Assembly (NCBI RefSeq): GCF_002127325.2
Contig: NC_035435.2
Coordinates: 124,057,127 to 124,121,126, forward strand
From: Helianthus annuus
Taxonomy: Eukaryota; Streptophyta; Magnoliopsida; Asterales; Asteraceae
DNA: 64,000 bases
Direction: 5' to 3'
Each line of letters opens with the position of its first letter. Position 1 is the first letter of the stretch. This document shows, piece after piece, positions 47,029 through 58,607 of this stretch. The notes beneath the pieces are model-generated. The model saw nothing but the letters and a program-made list of their open reading frames with translations. It was not told where the DNA came from and did no database searches. The position numbers were made by a program, and so were the translations under genes.

Positions 47029-49289
47029 ATGGAAGTCTGTTTCCCATAATAGTCTTAGGACTATGCCGGAGATCGCAAGTTTATATCGTGGATCAGGAAT
47101 CGGCATCATTCATGTTTTTGATGAGTTTGTATGAAAGTTGTTAAAATTGTTTGAATAATTACAAGATGAAAGGACTACGCCGGAGCTTCCAGGTTGGTAA
47201 GTGCGAAGCATGAATCGGCATCTTTGTGATCAATCCTACAAGTGGTAAAATGTTTATGTAGACGTGACATTCCTACAGTGGGTAATTGTTCAGATATTCC
47301 TACAAGTAGTATTGGTCAGTCATATCTACAAGTGGTATTGCTTGTGATCTTACAAGTGGTTATTTTACAAGTGGTACAGAGGTTTCTTAATTGCAAATGG
47401 TAAATCAGGGACATTAAGTTGTACTTGACTTACTACATATGAACTTGATAAACAAGATGATGAACAATATCCCCATGCTTAACAAGTGATAAACTTACAA
47501 GTGGTAAAAACAAACTCATTTTCCAGAAAAATCATTATGATTAAAACAAACTTAAGTGTTTTGAGATCAAAATGAAAAAATGGTTTGTTGAAAGGGGGAG
47601 TTCAGATTGTTTATGCCTGAGTGAATGGAGAATTGATGTGATTCGATGTCAGTTGTCAAGTTTTTGTACAGTTTGTTTTGTGATCAAGTGGGTCTAGAGC
47701 TTAGTTTGTTTTTCAAATTTTGTTAATGTGTTAGAATTTTAGGGGGAGTAGAAAATTTCAGAAAATCCAAAAACATTAGAAAATTTGAAAAATACAAAAA
47801 CATGATAAAATTAAAAACGAGTTTTGTTGAGAAAAGAGGAAATGATAGTACATCAATGGACTGTCACAACATGCTAAAGAATTGGAAAGTTAAAATGTGA
47901 TAAACAATCTCACTGCGGATATGCCAGTAGATTTTTACACATTTAGTAAACTGAGACGAGATATAAACATAAATTTCAAACTTTCTTATTCTGTGGGTTA
48001 ACAACTTCTTGGATATATAGGCAACCCCTGAAATCTTGTTTGAAAGGTCCCTTATTCTGAGATACTAGGTCTTTATGCTCAGTGATATCTGGGGTATTAT
48101 CCCGGGACTTCTGCTGTATGGAAGTACTGACCTAGTCCCCGGATAATGCTTTCCGCAAATGCTTGAAACATAGCATCACCCTCAGCAAAATGATGAAACA
48201 ATAAAATTGATAGTCGCTGCTGTTGTAATCAAAAGATCCTCTAAATGGGACATACCAAAAGTCGAAGCTGTCATCTCTTTGCGTATACGGAAGTATCGAC
48301 CTGAGCTCTCACGGCCCTCGCATTAAACCCCTGAACAGATATCATTTGTGGTATACTCACCTGTAAGACTGAATATTGGGATCTGGATACGGGAGTATAT
48401 TCAAGTAGTGGGACACATGGATAAGTTTAAGTATCAAAGACACTAATTGCTTATCTCGAAACAGTTGAACTTTGTGTGAAAATTTAAGTGGATCAACATA
48501 CTGAAAATCTAGGTGAATTGTTTAGAACTTAAAATGTAATGCAGCTTAACGGTGTTAGTGACATGTCTCTAAACTGATATGATCCTCTTACACATACTCA
48601 CAAAAATATTGTTTGTAAATATTTCATTTCTGCATTGTCTTTCCAAGTGGTGTCAGTTACTTTCTTTCAGAAAAATCCAAAAGATTTTGTGTGTGTTTTA
48701 GCATAAATTTTTGAAAAAGTAAAAAATATTTTTTGACAACTGATGTTGGAAAGCTGATTTTCAAAATTCCGAATGCTAAACATGATGACATTGTTGTGAG
48801 GGGAAGTGTGTCTAAATTGTAAAAATATAGTTTATAAATCAACAAGTGGTTCATCATATGTGAATGATCTGAGGAAGAATGATTGTTGATGCATATGAGA
48901 GGGAGTTAGTGTTGGTGCATTCAAATTGTTAAATTTAGAAAATTTATTTCTGGGTTTAGAATGTGCAGGAATTGCCAGGTTTCAATCTTGGAACTAAAGA
49001 TAAAAGAGCCAGGTTACGATACCTGAGGACTCTGATTGAAGAAAGTCAAGTTTCGATCCTGGAAATTGAAATTTCTGTAGTTTGAGCCAGGTTTCGATCT
49101 TGGAACATGAAGAGCCAGACAATGGTCCTGAAGCAGAAGTTGCTGAAGAACAAAGGAATGCCAGCAAATCGAGAAGGGAAGTCTAAAGAAAGAGAGAGAA
49201 AAGCCCAGAGGCTGATCAAGACTAAAGAAATGAAGACATAGCATTGTCATGACTCGATGGACGACTCCGTCAACATCTGAGGGGGAGTT
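47029..49289 (+). other. Non-coding 3' region of element D
   Basis: No ORF of interest. It opens with two copies of an AGGACTA(T/C)GCCGGAG ... AATCGGCATC block (47053, 47171). CCTACAAGTGGTA-like words occur between 47235 and 47505, and internal purine tracts GGGGGAG at about 47596 and 47744. The true PPT is at 49279-49289. AGGTTTCGATC(C/T)TGGAA occurs three times near 48980-49105. Confidence 0.7.
47235..47505 (+). repeat. Repeated CTACAAGTGGTA words resembling the LTR/PBS junction of element D
   Basis: About seven copies, some degenerate, lie near 47236, 47271, 47299, 47326, 47350, 47365 and 47492. The same string occurs across the LTR end and PBS start (CCTACAAGTGGTATCAGAG, 42505-42523). 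Confidence 0.75.
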
Positions 49290-49719
49290 TGTTGGTGCAC
49301 TACATCTGTCGACTTCGTCTTGGATCGAGTCATACATTGTATTGTATAGATTAGGGCACGTTTTACGAGAAAACAGGAAAGTATATGTGTTTAGGAAGTT
49401 AGTTTCGCTCATATGGTCATAGGCTATAGGTTTCGCTTATTCGTACACATGTAGTTTCGCTTATATGGACATGTCCATATAAGCGAAACCTCCAGGCCTA
49501 TATATAGCAGTCCATTTGAGCGAACCCATATCGAATGTCTTGTATTCCATGCCGAAGTGCTACCGGTGTGAGGTTTGAGCTGTAAACGTTGTCAGATCAA
49601 TAAAATCAGCATATTTAGTGAAGAACAAGCTAATTCTACCTCCGTTTCTTGTTATTCCGCACCTGAAACGTAGTTGAACACCTCTGAACGACTCAATCGG
49701 GTCAGAACACGATCCTACA
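49290..49719 (+). repeat. 3' LTR of element D
   Basis: This 430-bp copy differs from the 5' LTR at about 11 positions by eye, close to 97 percent identity. It carries the same 36-bp palindrome (49454-49489). Confidence 0.93.
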
Positions 49720-50093
49720 GTCACTGGTGCTGGTCGGTGGTGAGACTGCTGCTGAGCCGGTACGGCTTGCAGAGGAGCAGCAGTGGTTGTGACAGCACAG
49801 TTCTTGTTGCTGGAGCTGCTGTTGTTGTGCTTCTTTCTTCGACGTGATGACTTGGATGGTTGAGCAGAGGTGGTGTCGGCGGTTGCTGCAGTAGTAGCTT
49901 GATGCAAAGACTGGGAGGGCTTATCCCATACACTAGACTTTACCCGCTTATCGTTGATCTCGGCGGCAAGCAAGTAAGTTTCCTCGATCGTTGAGGTCTT
50001 CGCGGCGTGAACAAAGTCAGCAACACAGTCAGGTAGAGCTCGAATGTACTTCTTGATGGCCATGTCTGGCATCTTGACTTGATCGTTGAGGTC
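49720..50093 (-). pseudogene. gag of element C, middle part fused to LTR remnant
   Basis: Minus strand: VKMPDMAIKKYIRALPDCVA, TSTIEETYLLAAEINDKRV, a Ser/Thr/Gln/Asn-rich linker, then the element D insertion. The capsid N terminus, PBS and most of the 5' LTR are missing. The frame joins LTR sequence at about 50094. Confidence 0.85.
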
Positions 50094-50496
50094 TTCCGCC
50101 ACCATTTATCATGATTCGATTTCGATTGAGTTCGATTGAGTTTCGAGTTTCGATTCGATTGATCGCCACACATAACATAAAGTAAACACGCACAGGTAAC
50201 ACATAAGGCACACACACACGTATAATAATCCAAAGTTGCATAATTCGAGTTTCGAGTTCGATGAGGATTCGATTAGCCTGATTATTGATTGATTGAATTT
50301 ATCGCATTGTTACTTCCTATTATTCACAGTCGTAAATCGTTTCGCGTCGATAAACATTCGATTACTTTGATTAATAACACTTACTCCACATAATACAACT
50401 AACAGAAACACCAACATAGAATAGACTAACTATAGTCAAAGAAGTCAATCTTGACTTTGACTTTGACTTTGACATTCGGTAACACGGGGTGTTACA
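50094..50496 (-). repeat. 5' LTR remnant of element C
   Basis: It equals the outer 410 bp of the 3' LTR (37880-38289), including the GACTTT repeats and the GGGGTGTTACA end. The inner 2.4 kb are deleted. The deletion junction shares TTCCGCCACC between the two parent sequences. Confidence 0.9.
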
Positions 50497-50921
50497 CCTA
50501 CTGTTTGGCCGCAGAAATCAACGACAAACGAGTCTTGGACGGATCCTTCTCCAAGAATCCTGTCAAATCCGCTCATCAAGCAATCGTCATCAATTCTTCT
50601 GACAATTCTTCCGACGATTCTACCGACGACTCTTCAGGAGAGTCCTCAGACGAATCCTCCGATGATAACGCATCGCTTCAAGAAGCTCAGCCCAGCTGCA
50701 AACGAAAGACCATGAGCCCAAACTCTTCAAAAACTGAACTGTCGCAACTAGAACCTCTCCAAGCAATTCCAGTTCACTCGAAGCGCGACTACAATGGAAC
50801 TCATCCCATGTGTCTCATGTGTACGTATCATCACCCGCTAGAAGCTAACTGTCGCTTTTGCGCAAATTGCAACTGGTATGGTCATCTTACCCAGCACTGC
50901 CGCACGGGGCCGCAGACTTGA
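50497..50921 (+). pseudogene. gag of element B, C-terminal part
   Basis: It resumes after element C and its TSD with AAEINDKRVLDGSFSKNP. A Ser/Asp-rich stretch (SSDDSTDDSSGESSDESSDD) and a Cys/His cluster CMLCTYHH-like/CRFCANCNWYGHLTQHC follow, with a stop after RTGPQT at 50921. A second knuckle-like CFQC...NDTNFAANFF remnant follows in another frame (50977-51030) with ligands lost. The phase fits a join with 35505 once the insertion is removed. Confidence 0.8.
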
Positions 50922-51345
50922 GGAATTTCAGCAACAATCGCAATCTCTGTAGAAGTCCTCCACAACAACATCAGTTATGCTTCCAATGTTGTTGTAATGA
51001 TACGAATTTCGCCGCTAATTTCTTTTGCATGTTGAACTTGTTCTATTTCTCGACGCAATGTGGACTCTATTTATCTCTTACTCTCTCGCACTCGCGCACG
51101 GACTATATACTAGCACTATGTACTAAATAATGTGTTTTCCCCTACTATGCGTTCTTGAAGCAAGTTGCGATAAACGTGCAAGGGACAACCCAATCACGGG
51201 TGCACACGGGATTATGTTGGTCAGTGCACGGGGATCGTAATAAGTTTCAATAATGCCATAACGTTAAAAGCATGGTTAAGCGTGGTGGATACGCCGCTGG
51301 TACTTCCCATATATAAGCGTCTTGACCATGTCGACACAGTGTGAC
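50922..51345 (+). other. Start of the non-coding region of element B, hairpin 1
   Basis: No ORF. The first of four hairpins lies at 51271-51331. Element E is inserted at 51346. Confidence 0.6.
51271..51331 (+). other. Hairpin 1 of element B
   Basis: The left arm CATGGTTAAGCG pairs with the right arm CGTCTTGACCATG (12 pairs, one bulge, one G-T). The loop starts TGGTGGATACGCCGCTGGTA and ends in CATATATAAG. Confidence 0.75.
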
Positions 51346-52188
51346 TGTTAGGATCTGGGGCCGTCATGATTGTGTTTGTTTGCATAAAATGAACATTCAG
51401 AACACATGTAATGATGTAAGTGCAGCAGAAATGGATACAAACTTTGTAAACACAAACAAAGAAGAGAATAGTATGTTAAACACTTGTTTTACTTTGAGTC
51501 GAATGATTACTATGAAAAATCAAAAGATTACAAGCATGCTTACAATACTAAGCTCCCCCTCAGCCTGATACCCCAAGGTTGGTTGTACAAGATGAAAGGA
51601 TTGGACTGAAGAAGAATCCACTCAGTCAATCAAATGTAACAGTACAGGGTACTGCTCCATTTATAGGCAAACCAAACCACTGAAGCATCTCAGCTGACGT
51701 CACCATGAAAGTGACATCTAACAACTTAACAAACTCTATCTACTGATCTATACAACAACTGCTTTTGCTAACTACTGACTGGTACAAACCTTGCTTACTA
51801 AACAACTGATTACAAGATACAAGTTAAACTGCTGCTGTTGAATCTGCTGTTGATACTAAGCCGCTGTTGTGGTTGGGCAGTGGTTCACCTTTGGTTGATC
51901 AGGCCTTTGGTTCAACAGTGCTTGTCTTCAACAGGGTTTTGGACTTCAGCAGTATTTTGAGACATCAGTAGATTGGACATCAGTGCTTTGTTTCCAACAG
52001 TCTTTAGGAATCAGCAATTGTTGTGGGTCAACATTTGTTGTAGAATATCAGTACTTTGAGTTGCATCAGATGTTGGAGCCACTGTCAAGGGGAAAGTTTA
52101 GAGTAAACCGCTGCTTATGATGAATCCACTGTTTTGAACCAGTTTTGGCTTTACATCATCTGTTCCTCTGTAGGGTTCAATCCCAACA
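51346..52188 (-). repeat. 3' LTR of element E
   Basis: Plus-strand ends are TGTTAGGATC and ATCCCAACA. On the minus strand a TATAAATG box lies at 51658-51665. AACAGTG/CAGCAGT/GCTGTTG words recur many times in its right half. Confidence 0.92.
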
Positions 52189-52566
52189 ATCTCCCCCTGG
52201 AACAGATGATGCCAAAACACTTCATTATTCAGGATCTTTATTTCTCATCAATAATTCCCTGACTTGTAATTCAAAGATGATGGAATCTGTGTCATCCTCA
52301 TCCCTGCACAGTGTAAGCTCAAGGAGATCTTACAAATCTTCAACACCCAGGCCAAGTGTTGTTTCCCTTGATATATGCTTCACCTCACCATTGGACCTGA
52401 GCAAAGTCAATACGTGGGTCTTTTGATCAGACATCCTCTTTAGTATTTTTGAGTCCAGTGGGTTTCTTGGGAGAGGTTTATTTGAATGATGAGTTTGGAG
52501 ATTGAGGCCTAGTAATGACAACTTTGAGCAGTGACTTGAGATTTTGATGTTTCTTGTAGTTCTGCT

Positions 52567-54315
52567 CTAAGTGTCTGAAGAACCATCTTTATGATATATT
52601 CTCTGAAGCTTGGTCTTCTTTTGGTATTTCAGCATCCATATGCTTTGTTTCCCCTTTTGATAAAGGATGGCAGCAAGTGGTGTTTGTGGTGATAGTGATG
52701 TTTTAGATGTGGTAGTGGTTGATTTAGTGGGGATGACAGTGGTTGTGGTGTGTGTTGATGTGGTATTGGTGGCAGTTGTTTGGGTGACAGATGTTGTTAA
52801 TGGTGGAGGTGTAAGTGATTTTGTGGGAACAGAAGTTGTGGTTGAAGTAGTAACTGGCTTAGTTTTAGAAGCTGTGGTGGTTGATTGCCTTGTTTTTCTT
52901 ACAGGACTCTTCTTTAATGAAGTACCAACCTCTTCTTTTTCTTTTTGTAGAACTATCTTTTTCTCGACCAAAGCTCTGCTCTCATCCCTTACAAATTTAA
53001 TATCAGCAGTGGTTTTGAGACCAGCTGAATTGACTTTGAACGATCCTCATTTGTGTATCTTCATCATCTGCTTGAATTTTGAGGGTTTCATCACCTCCCT
53101 TTTCCTTTTCTTTGACAGATGTTTCAGCAGAAGTTACTGAAAGACTTTCCTCAGAGTCATCTTCTCCCCCTTTTTGGCATCATCAACTTTTTCGAAGATA
53201 GTGCAGGGGTTGAAATAAATTCCATAACTCATTTGCAGCAGGTGCTTGTGGTGGAGCAGGTGCTTGAGTTGGAACAGCAGTGGGTTGCACCTTTTGGACT
53301 TTCAACAACTGATGCAACATTTCTTTGTTTTCTGCAACAGAGGTATCCAGTTTCTCAATTCTATCCGTCAATTCTAGGTACCTTAAACCATCACCCAATT
53401 TAATAGGATCATCTGATTTCCCACTAGTAGTGGTTTTATCAGTGGTTGAGGTAGGGAGTGTACTCCAAACATTAACCACTGATGCCCCTTTTTCTTGGTA
53501 CTGGGGACTTCTTTCTTCATAATGAGAAACACCTTTTAGTGAACCAGTGAAGACTGGATACACACGAGTTCCCAGTGAAGAAATTGCCTTCAAGGAAGTC
53601 TTATTGATGAAACTACTGTCCAAATGCAAACCAGTGGATTCAGCACTTGTAGTAGCTGCTTCACTTGAATTACCACCAAGAGTTACTTGTAACTCAAGGG
53701 GTGTAACCTCCTCAGTTGTTGCTGGGATAGCAGAGGTATAAGCATCAGACTCAGTCACTTGTTGGAGTATGCTCTCAGTGATAGGTGGTTGAGAGGAACT
53801 GATTTATGTCTGAGCTATATCCAACGCATGCAACAAGGTCATTATTGATGGTGGTATTTGTGAAATGATGATGGGAGTTGAAAGTGAATTTGCCCCGGGC
53901 AGTGGACTGTGGATGATGAAATCAAGTGATTCCAGAGCATCATAATTTGGTGTCCCTGTTCTTACAACCTGTTCTTTTTGAGAAGAAGCAGGAGGAGTTT
54001 GAGGCATGGGTTGAGACCTTTCTACCATCTGCTGTGAGGAAGTAGCAGCAGTGGTTTATAATGACTTTTCTGCTGTCACTGGCAGTTACTCTGGGATCTC
54101 ATCTTCCAGAGTTGCCTTTATTGTAGGTTTGGGGGGTTTTTGAATTTTCTTTTGTTTTGGTGGATTTAGGTGTAGGTTTCACAACAGTTGTTTTGCTGCT
54201 GTGATCACCTTGAGCAGTGGGCTCAGCAGCAGGTACCTGAGGAGCAGTGGTTGCTGCTAAATTCTGCTCAGGCACCTCTGCTTGTGTTTTGGAAACAGAC
54301 TTTGAGGATTTATGG
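52567..54315 (-). pseudogene. Unknown Pro/Ser/Thr-rich protein with a coiled coil carried by element E
   Basis: Three minus-strand open pieces (54028-53804, 53758-53183, 52971-52567) and sequence upstream to about 54315 read as parts of one protein broken by stops and shifts. It begins SVSKTQAEVPEQNLAAT and continues to SLDFIIHSPLPGANSLSTP. The best ordered part is LHLDSSFINKTSLKAISSLG, RVYPVFTGSLKGVSHYEERS, YQEKGASVVNVWSTLP, and the helical YLELTDRIEKLDTSVAENKE followed by MLHQLLKVQKVQ and Pro/Ala repeats. The C-terminal part is Thr-rich (TSTHTTTTVIPTKSTTTTSK). I do not recognise a known domain; it is not a normal gag, pol or env. It could be a captured host gene or an accessory protein. Confidence 0.55.
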
Positions 54316-54319
54316 AAAA

Positions 54320-57168
54320 ATTCAATTTTAAACTATTTTTAAGGTCATTTTTGGTTTTTTTTAAACATTTTTATGCTATTTACCCATGGAATCACAAGAA
54401 AGCTTGTTTTAATCCATGTTTAGCATTCCAATCATAGAGATCAAGTTTTTAACAGTAGATGAGTCTTATTCATAAGTTTGTACATCTACCAACTGATCTT
54501 TAGGATGGACATGTTAACGATGAAATCAAACCTTTTATAGCAATCCCTCACAAAGTGATGTCTGATGATGAAAGATGGTGAATCAATGAGATATTGAACT
54601 TTCGATGATATATCTCAGCTACTTGACTGCCCTGCATAAAACAATCTTTTGAGCAACTATACCAAAATTTAATAACATATTTTGAAGTTACAAACAGTTT
54701 GACTTTTCAGCAACAGCAGCAGCATCATAACATTCTTCAATTAGTGTTGTGGAAACATCCGCTGTATGTGTACAGTCAAAACACTAAGCTTATTGCCTAG
54801 GAATTGATATCCCCCTTGATGTAATCTTTTCACACTCTCGGTGTCTGTACTTGTTTAAGTACGATAAATTTTGACAATCATGCTGCTAGCATATGCAATG
54901 TTCTTTGAGGACCCACTTTTTGCAGAAAGGATTCTCATCCTTTGGCTGTGGCACAAGTTTTTCAAGCTTGTTGTCACTGAACTGCTGAAGCTCTTCTTTA
55001 GGAGACAACTACCCAACTTTCTGTCTTTCAATGCTTTAAGGCACTTTGACTTGTTGATGGAGTGGTAGAGAGTCAATAAGAAGACACATGTTTTAGGATA
55101 GCCTTTTTTAAAGAATCCTTTTCATTGATGTTGCCAAGAAAATGGTGAAATGGTTGAATTTTAAAAATGGCATTGGTGTTCAAAAGGTGAGGCTGCAGAT
55201 GTGAGTCATCTGAGCTAACCACTGTTGGTGACTTTGATGATCCAGCAGTGGCTTGAAATGGATGTGAAAGGATTTGATGGAGGGTTTTGGCGCACTAATA
55301 ATTCTTTATCCATTTTTGATGAATATTTATCAACAGTGATATGGTGAAGTAGTGGAAGAGAATTAGAAAGCAATTTTGGTCAAACACTGTTTGTGCATCA
55401 GTGGATGAGCTTTAACAGTTGTTTTGTACATCTGCTGCTCTGATGATGGAAATGATTTTAGTATCATGTTCAACATCTGTTTAAGGTGATTGTGAGTTAC
55501 CTGCAGAATCAAATTCTTGACAAACACATTTTAGATGCTAAATTATCAGAATTAATCATATCAACAGGGTTTGCAGGGATTTTTAATGTAGTAAATTTTC
55601 TGGCCCTTGCATTCAGGTTTTACCACTTATCTATTTCAAGTTTTGAACACTTCTATAGATTCTTGACAGTGGTTTAGTACCCCAGATGATGGATACCTTT
55701 TTACTATGGCATACTCATTTTGTGTCATAATATTTGAATTACGACATGAGCATCCAAGTATTTTAAGGTCTGTTAGCGAACAATCTTTGATCAGTGATTG
55801 AAACAAACTTGAGTTTAACATGACCTTGACACTTGCACCATTTCCTTTTGATCTATTTTCAAGGATAGTATTACTAAAAAATAAGGGTTCTACATCCTGA
55901 CAGGTGTTTGAACTTTTGCTATAAAAAACAAGTAAAAGTACAAAATATATCATTAAAAAAATAAAGAATAATATATCCTGTTTTATTTTGAGAAAACTTT
56001 ACAAAAAAAAAAGAGTAAAAGTTTTCTGATAATAAAAGTAATTAGATCTGGTGTGTCTCAAGAGTTAAAATAACTTCGAATAAGGTCAAGATCACTTCAT
56101 TCTCAAGCTTAGGACAATGGTCAGTGGTTTGAACCAAAGTCCTGTAACCACTGTTTGGTACCATTTCCTTGTCAGTTGATTGTTACCATGAGGAGCCTGT
56201 TCACAAAGGTTTTGAAAGTTCTTTGTGAACCTTATTACCATGTGAATAATTTCTGAGAAATTTGGCCTATTCCTCTTTATTGAAAATTATCTGGAGATAC
56301 TTTTGTTACGTGAACTTCCCTGAAACAGTGATTGAGCATGGTTGATTGATGAAATATGTCTGACCAAAAATGCAAATCTATTTTTGGTTTTCCTTTTGAA
56401 GGATAAACCTGTGGACTCTTAAGTGTTTTAGATTTATACTCTTTTCCCTTTTATTTCAAAAAGTTTTCGAGATAAACACACTTTTGAGTTTTTTTTCTTC
56501 TTTCCCTTTTTGCCCTTTCCATAGAAAAGTATTGAAACTTTTACTGGAAGGTTTTCAAGGAAAGAATACTCAATCCAAAATCATTTTCAGCAATGTTTTG
56601 AGAGATTTGGACATTTTTGCACTTGCTTATGTCAAATTTCACATTACTCATGATCTGGATATTTTGACTGCTGATTTTCTTAATGCATTCTTAACATAGT
56701 AGATTTTTGGTCCTTTTAGAGGATTTTCAACATATTTTTCAATACATAAGATCTAAATAGCTAAAGTTTTAATTTCCCTCTTTTGATGCTAACAAAAACA
56801 CTAATGTTATCATCTGAACATAGATTCTCGTTGACATGAGGTAAAACACCTTAGCAGCAGTCATGATAAAGACATCACAACCTTCATAACAACAATTGAA
56901 ATCAGTTTTGTAAAATAAAGAGATTATACCATAGTTATCAGACATATTTTCAGATCTGAGCACTATAGGTGTTCTATGCATGATATCACTTGTTATGTGA
57001 AGTTTGTGTGTCATATGACATCTTGGTTGTTTTACAGAGTATCTGATCCATCATTTTGAACATGATTTCTCGTTGCTCTGTTTTTCAACTAAAATACAAT
57101 CAACCTTAGTATCAATGAATTTTGAGCTGAACTGTTACGTCAAATTGATTGTTAGATCGAATTTGACT
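54320..57168 (-). other. Non-coding 5' internal region of element E
   Basis: Nearly 2.9 kb between PBS and the protein remnant. I find only short open frames, none recognisable. CCACTGTT/AACAGTGG-type words are scattered through it. Confidence 0.5.
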
Positions 57169-57170
57169 GT

Positions 57171-57188
57171 CCAAGCTCTGATACCAAT
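57171..57188 (-). other. Primer binding site of element E
   Basis: On the minus strand TGGTATCAGAGCTTGG starts 3 bases inside the 5' LTR end. Initiator tRNA-Met type. Confidence 0.85.
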
Positions 57189-58036
57189 TGTTAGGATCTG
57201 GGGCCGTCATGATTGTGTTTGTTTGCATAAAATGAACATTCAGAACATATGTAATGATGTAAGTGCAGCGGAAATGGATACAAACTTTGTAAACACAAAC
57301 AAAGAAGAGAATAGTATGTTAAACACTTGTTTTACTTTGAGTCGAATGATTACTATGAAAAATCAAAAGATTACAAGCATGCTTACAATACTAAGCTCCC
57401 CCTCAGCCTGATACCCCAAGGTTGGTTGTACAAGATGAAAGGATTGGACTGAAGAAGAATCCACTCAGTCAATCAAATGTAACAGTACAGGGTACTGCTC
57501 CATTTATAGGCAAACCAAACCAAACCACTGAAGCATCTCAGCTGACGTCACCATGAAAGTGACATCTAACAACTTAACAAACTCTATCTACTGATCTATA
57601 CAACTACTGCTTTTGCTAACTACTGACTGGTACAAACCTTGCTTACTAAACAACTGATTACAAGATACAAGTTAAACTGCTGCTGTTGAATCTGCTGTTG
57701 ATACTAAGCCGCTGTTGTGGTTGGGCAGTGGTTCACCTTTGGTTGATCAGGCCTTTGGTTCAACAGTGCTTGTCTTCAACAGGGCTTTGGACTTCAGCAG
57801 TATTTTGAGACATCAGTAGATTGGACATCAGTGCTTTGTTTCCAGCAGTCTTTAGGAATCAGCAATTGTTGTGGGTCAACATTTGTTGTAGAATATCAGT
57901 ACTTTGAGTTGCATCCGATGTTGGAGCCACTGTCAAGGGGAAAGTTTAGAGTAAACCGCTGCTTATGATGAATCCACTGTTTTGAACCAGTTTTGGCTTT
58001 ACATCATCTGTTCCTCTATAGGGTTCAATCCCAACA
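57189..58036 (-). repeat. 5' LTR of element E
   Basis: This 848-bp copy equals 51346-52188 except for scattered substitutions and one extra AACCA unit near 57525. Confidence 0.92.
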
Positions 58037-58065
58037 ATGACACCTATTCACGGGACAGAGGCGTG

Positions 58066-58126
58066 TGGTGGAAGCATGGTGGATACGCCGCTGGTACTTT
58101 CTATATATAAGTGCTTCGCCATGCCA
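58066..58126 (+). other. Hairpin 2 of element B
   Basis: The inner stem GAAGCA/TGCTTC closes the conserved loop (TGGTGGATACGCCGCTGGTA...TATATATAAG). The outer stem GGCGTG/CATGCC is separated by an internal loop. Confidence 0.65.
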
Positions 58127-58546
58127 ACCGATGTCTTGTGAAGAAAGTGCCATACAAGTCGAACGTTATTAGACCAAGTATACTATTAAATCTATTTTCG
58201 GCGCACTAAACTACATCGCAAGGCGTAACAATCTCAATCGCAACTCAAAGCGTGCAACCGCTAGACTTTTCGTAAGTCAACACGCTCGCAATAGCATTAT
58301 CGCTTGAATCTAACTCGCAATCTCAATCGCTTATTGTGTGTTCGCTCAATCGCTTATTATGTGTATCGCGCTATCGCTTATCGTGCGTATCGCTCCATCG
58401 CTTGTGTATCGCTCTATCGCTTGTGTATTGCTCCATCGCTCATCGTGTATCGCTTAACGTTTATTGCTATCGCTATCGCTTACCGTTATCTATGTTATCT
58501 GTGTTATGTTAGCACACATGACCTCGCTTCACGAAATGAAATGGAT

Positions 58547-58607
58547 AGGGATAAAACATGGTGGATACGCCGCTGGTACTTCCTATATATAAGTGTTTTA
58601 GCCGTAT
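58547..58607 (+). other. Hairpin 3 of element B
   Basis: Stem TAAAACA/TGTTTTA closes the same loop. The arms extend with interrupted pairing. Confidence 0.7.

Larger units (their letters stand above)
42081..49719 (+). mobile_element. Element D: Sirevirus-like gag-only LTR element inserted in gag of C
   Basis: The LTRs are 430 bp each (42081-42510, 49290-49719) and differ at about 11 positions. TSD GTCAC is at 42076-42080 and 49720-49724. A PBS follows the left LTR and a PPT (GAGGGGGAG) precedes the right one. The only protein is a giant gag (43115-47028); the 2.2 kb after it codes for nothing. The long gag with two zinc knuckles and several AGGGGGAG tracts fits the Sirevirus branch of Ty1-copia (family knowledge). 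Lack of pol makes it a TR-GAG. Confidence 0.88.
35511..50496 (-). mobile_element. Element C: Ty3-gypsy chromovirus of the element A family, inserted in gag of B
   Basis: TSD CCTAC lies at 35506-35510 and 50497-50501. The 3' LTR (35511-38289) is complete; the 5' LTR is reduced to 403 bp (50094-50496) and fused directly to gag. Gag and pol run on the minus strand and are split by element D (42081-49719). Many frameshifts and stops make it defective. It lacks a PBS because of the 5' deletion. Confidence 0.92.
51346..58036 (-). mobile_element. Element E: large non-autonomous LTR element with an unknown ORF
   Basis: The LTRs (51346-52188, 843 bp; 57189-58036, 848 bp) differ by about 7 substitutions and a 5-bp repeat-unit indel, so the insertion is young. 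The imperfect TSD is GTGAC (51341-51345) / ATGAC (58037-58041). The PBS next to the right LTR reads TGGTATCAGAGCTTGG on the minus strand, and the PPT next to the left LTR is the complement of ATCTCCCCCTGG (52189-52200). The 5 kb inside has no gag, protease, RT or integrase. It holds one Pro/Ser/Thr-rich protein remnant, so it is LARD-like. Confidence 0.88.

Noticed and set aside
52667..53140. Val/Asp-rich 157-codon plus-strand frame
   Set aside because: It is the antisense shadow of the Thr-rich protein remnant of element E.
53183..54315. Envelope-like gene in element E
   Set aside because: No signal peptide, membrane segment or cysteine pattern is visible; it is rich in Pro/Ser/Thr with a soluble coiled coil.
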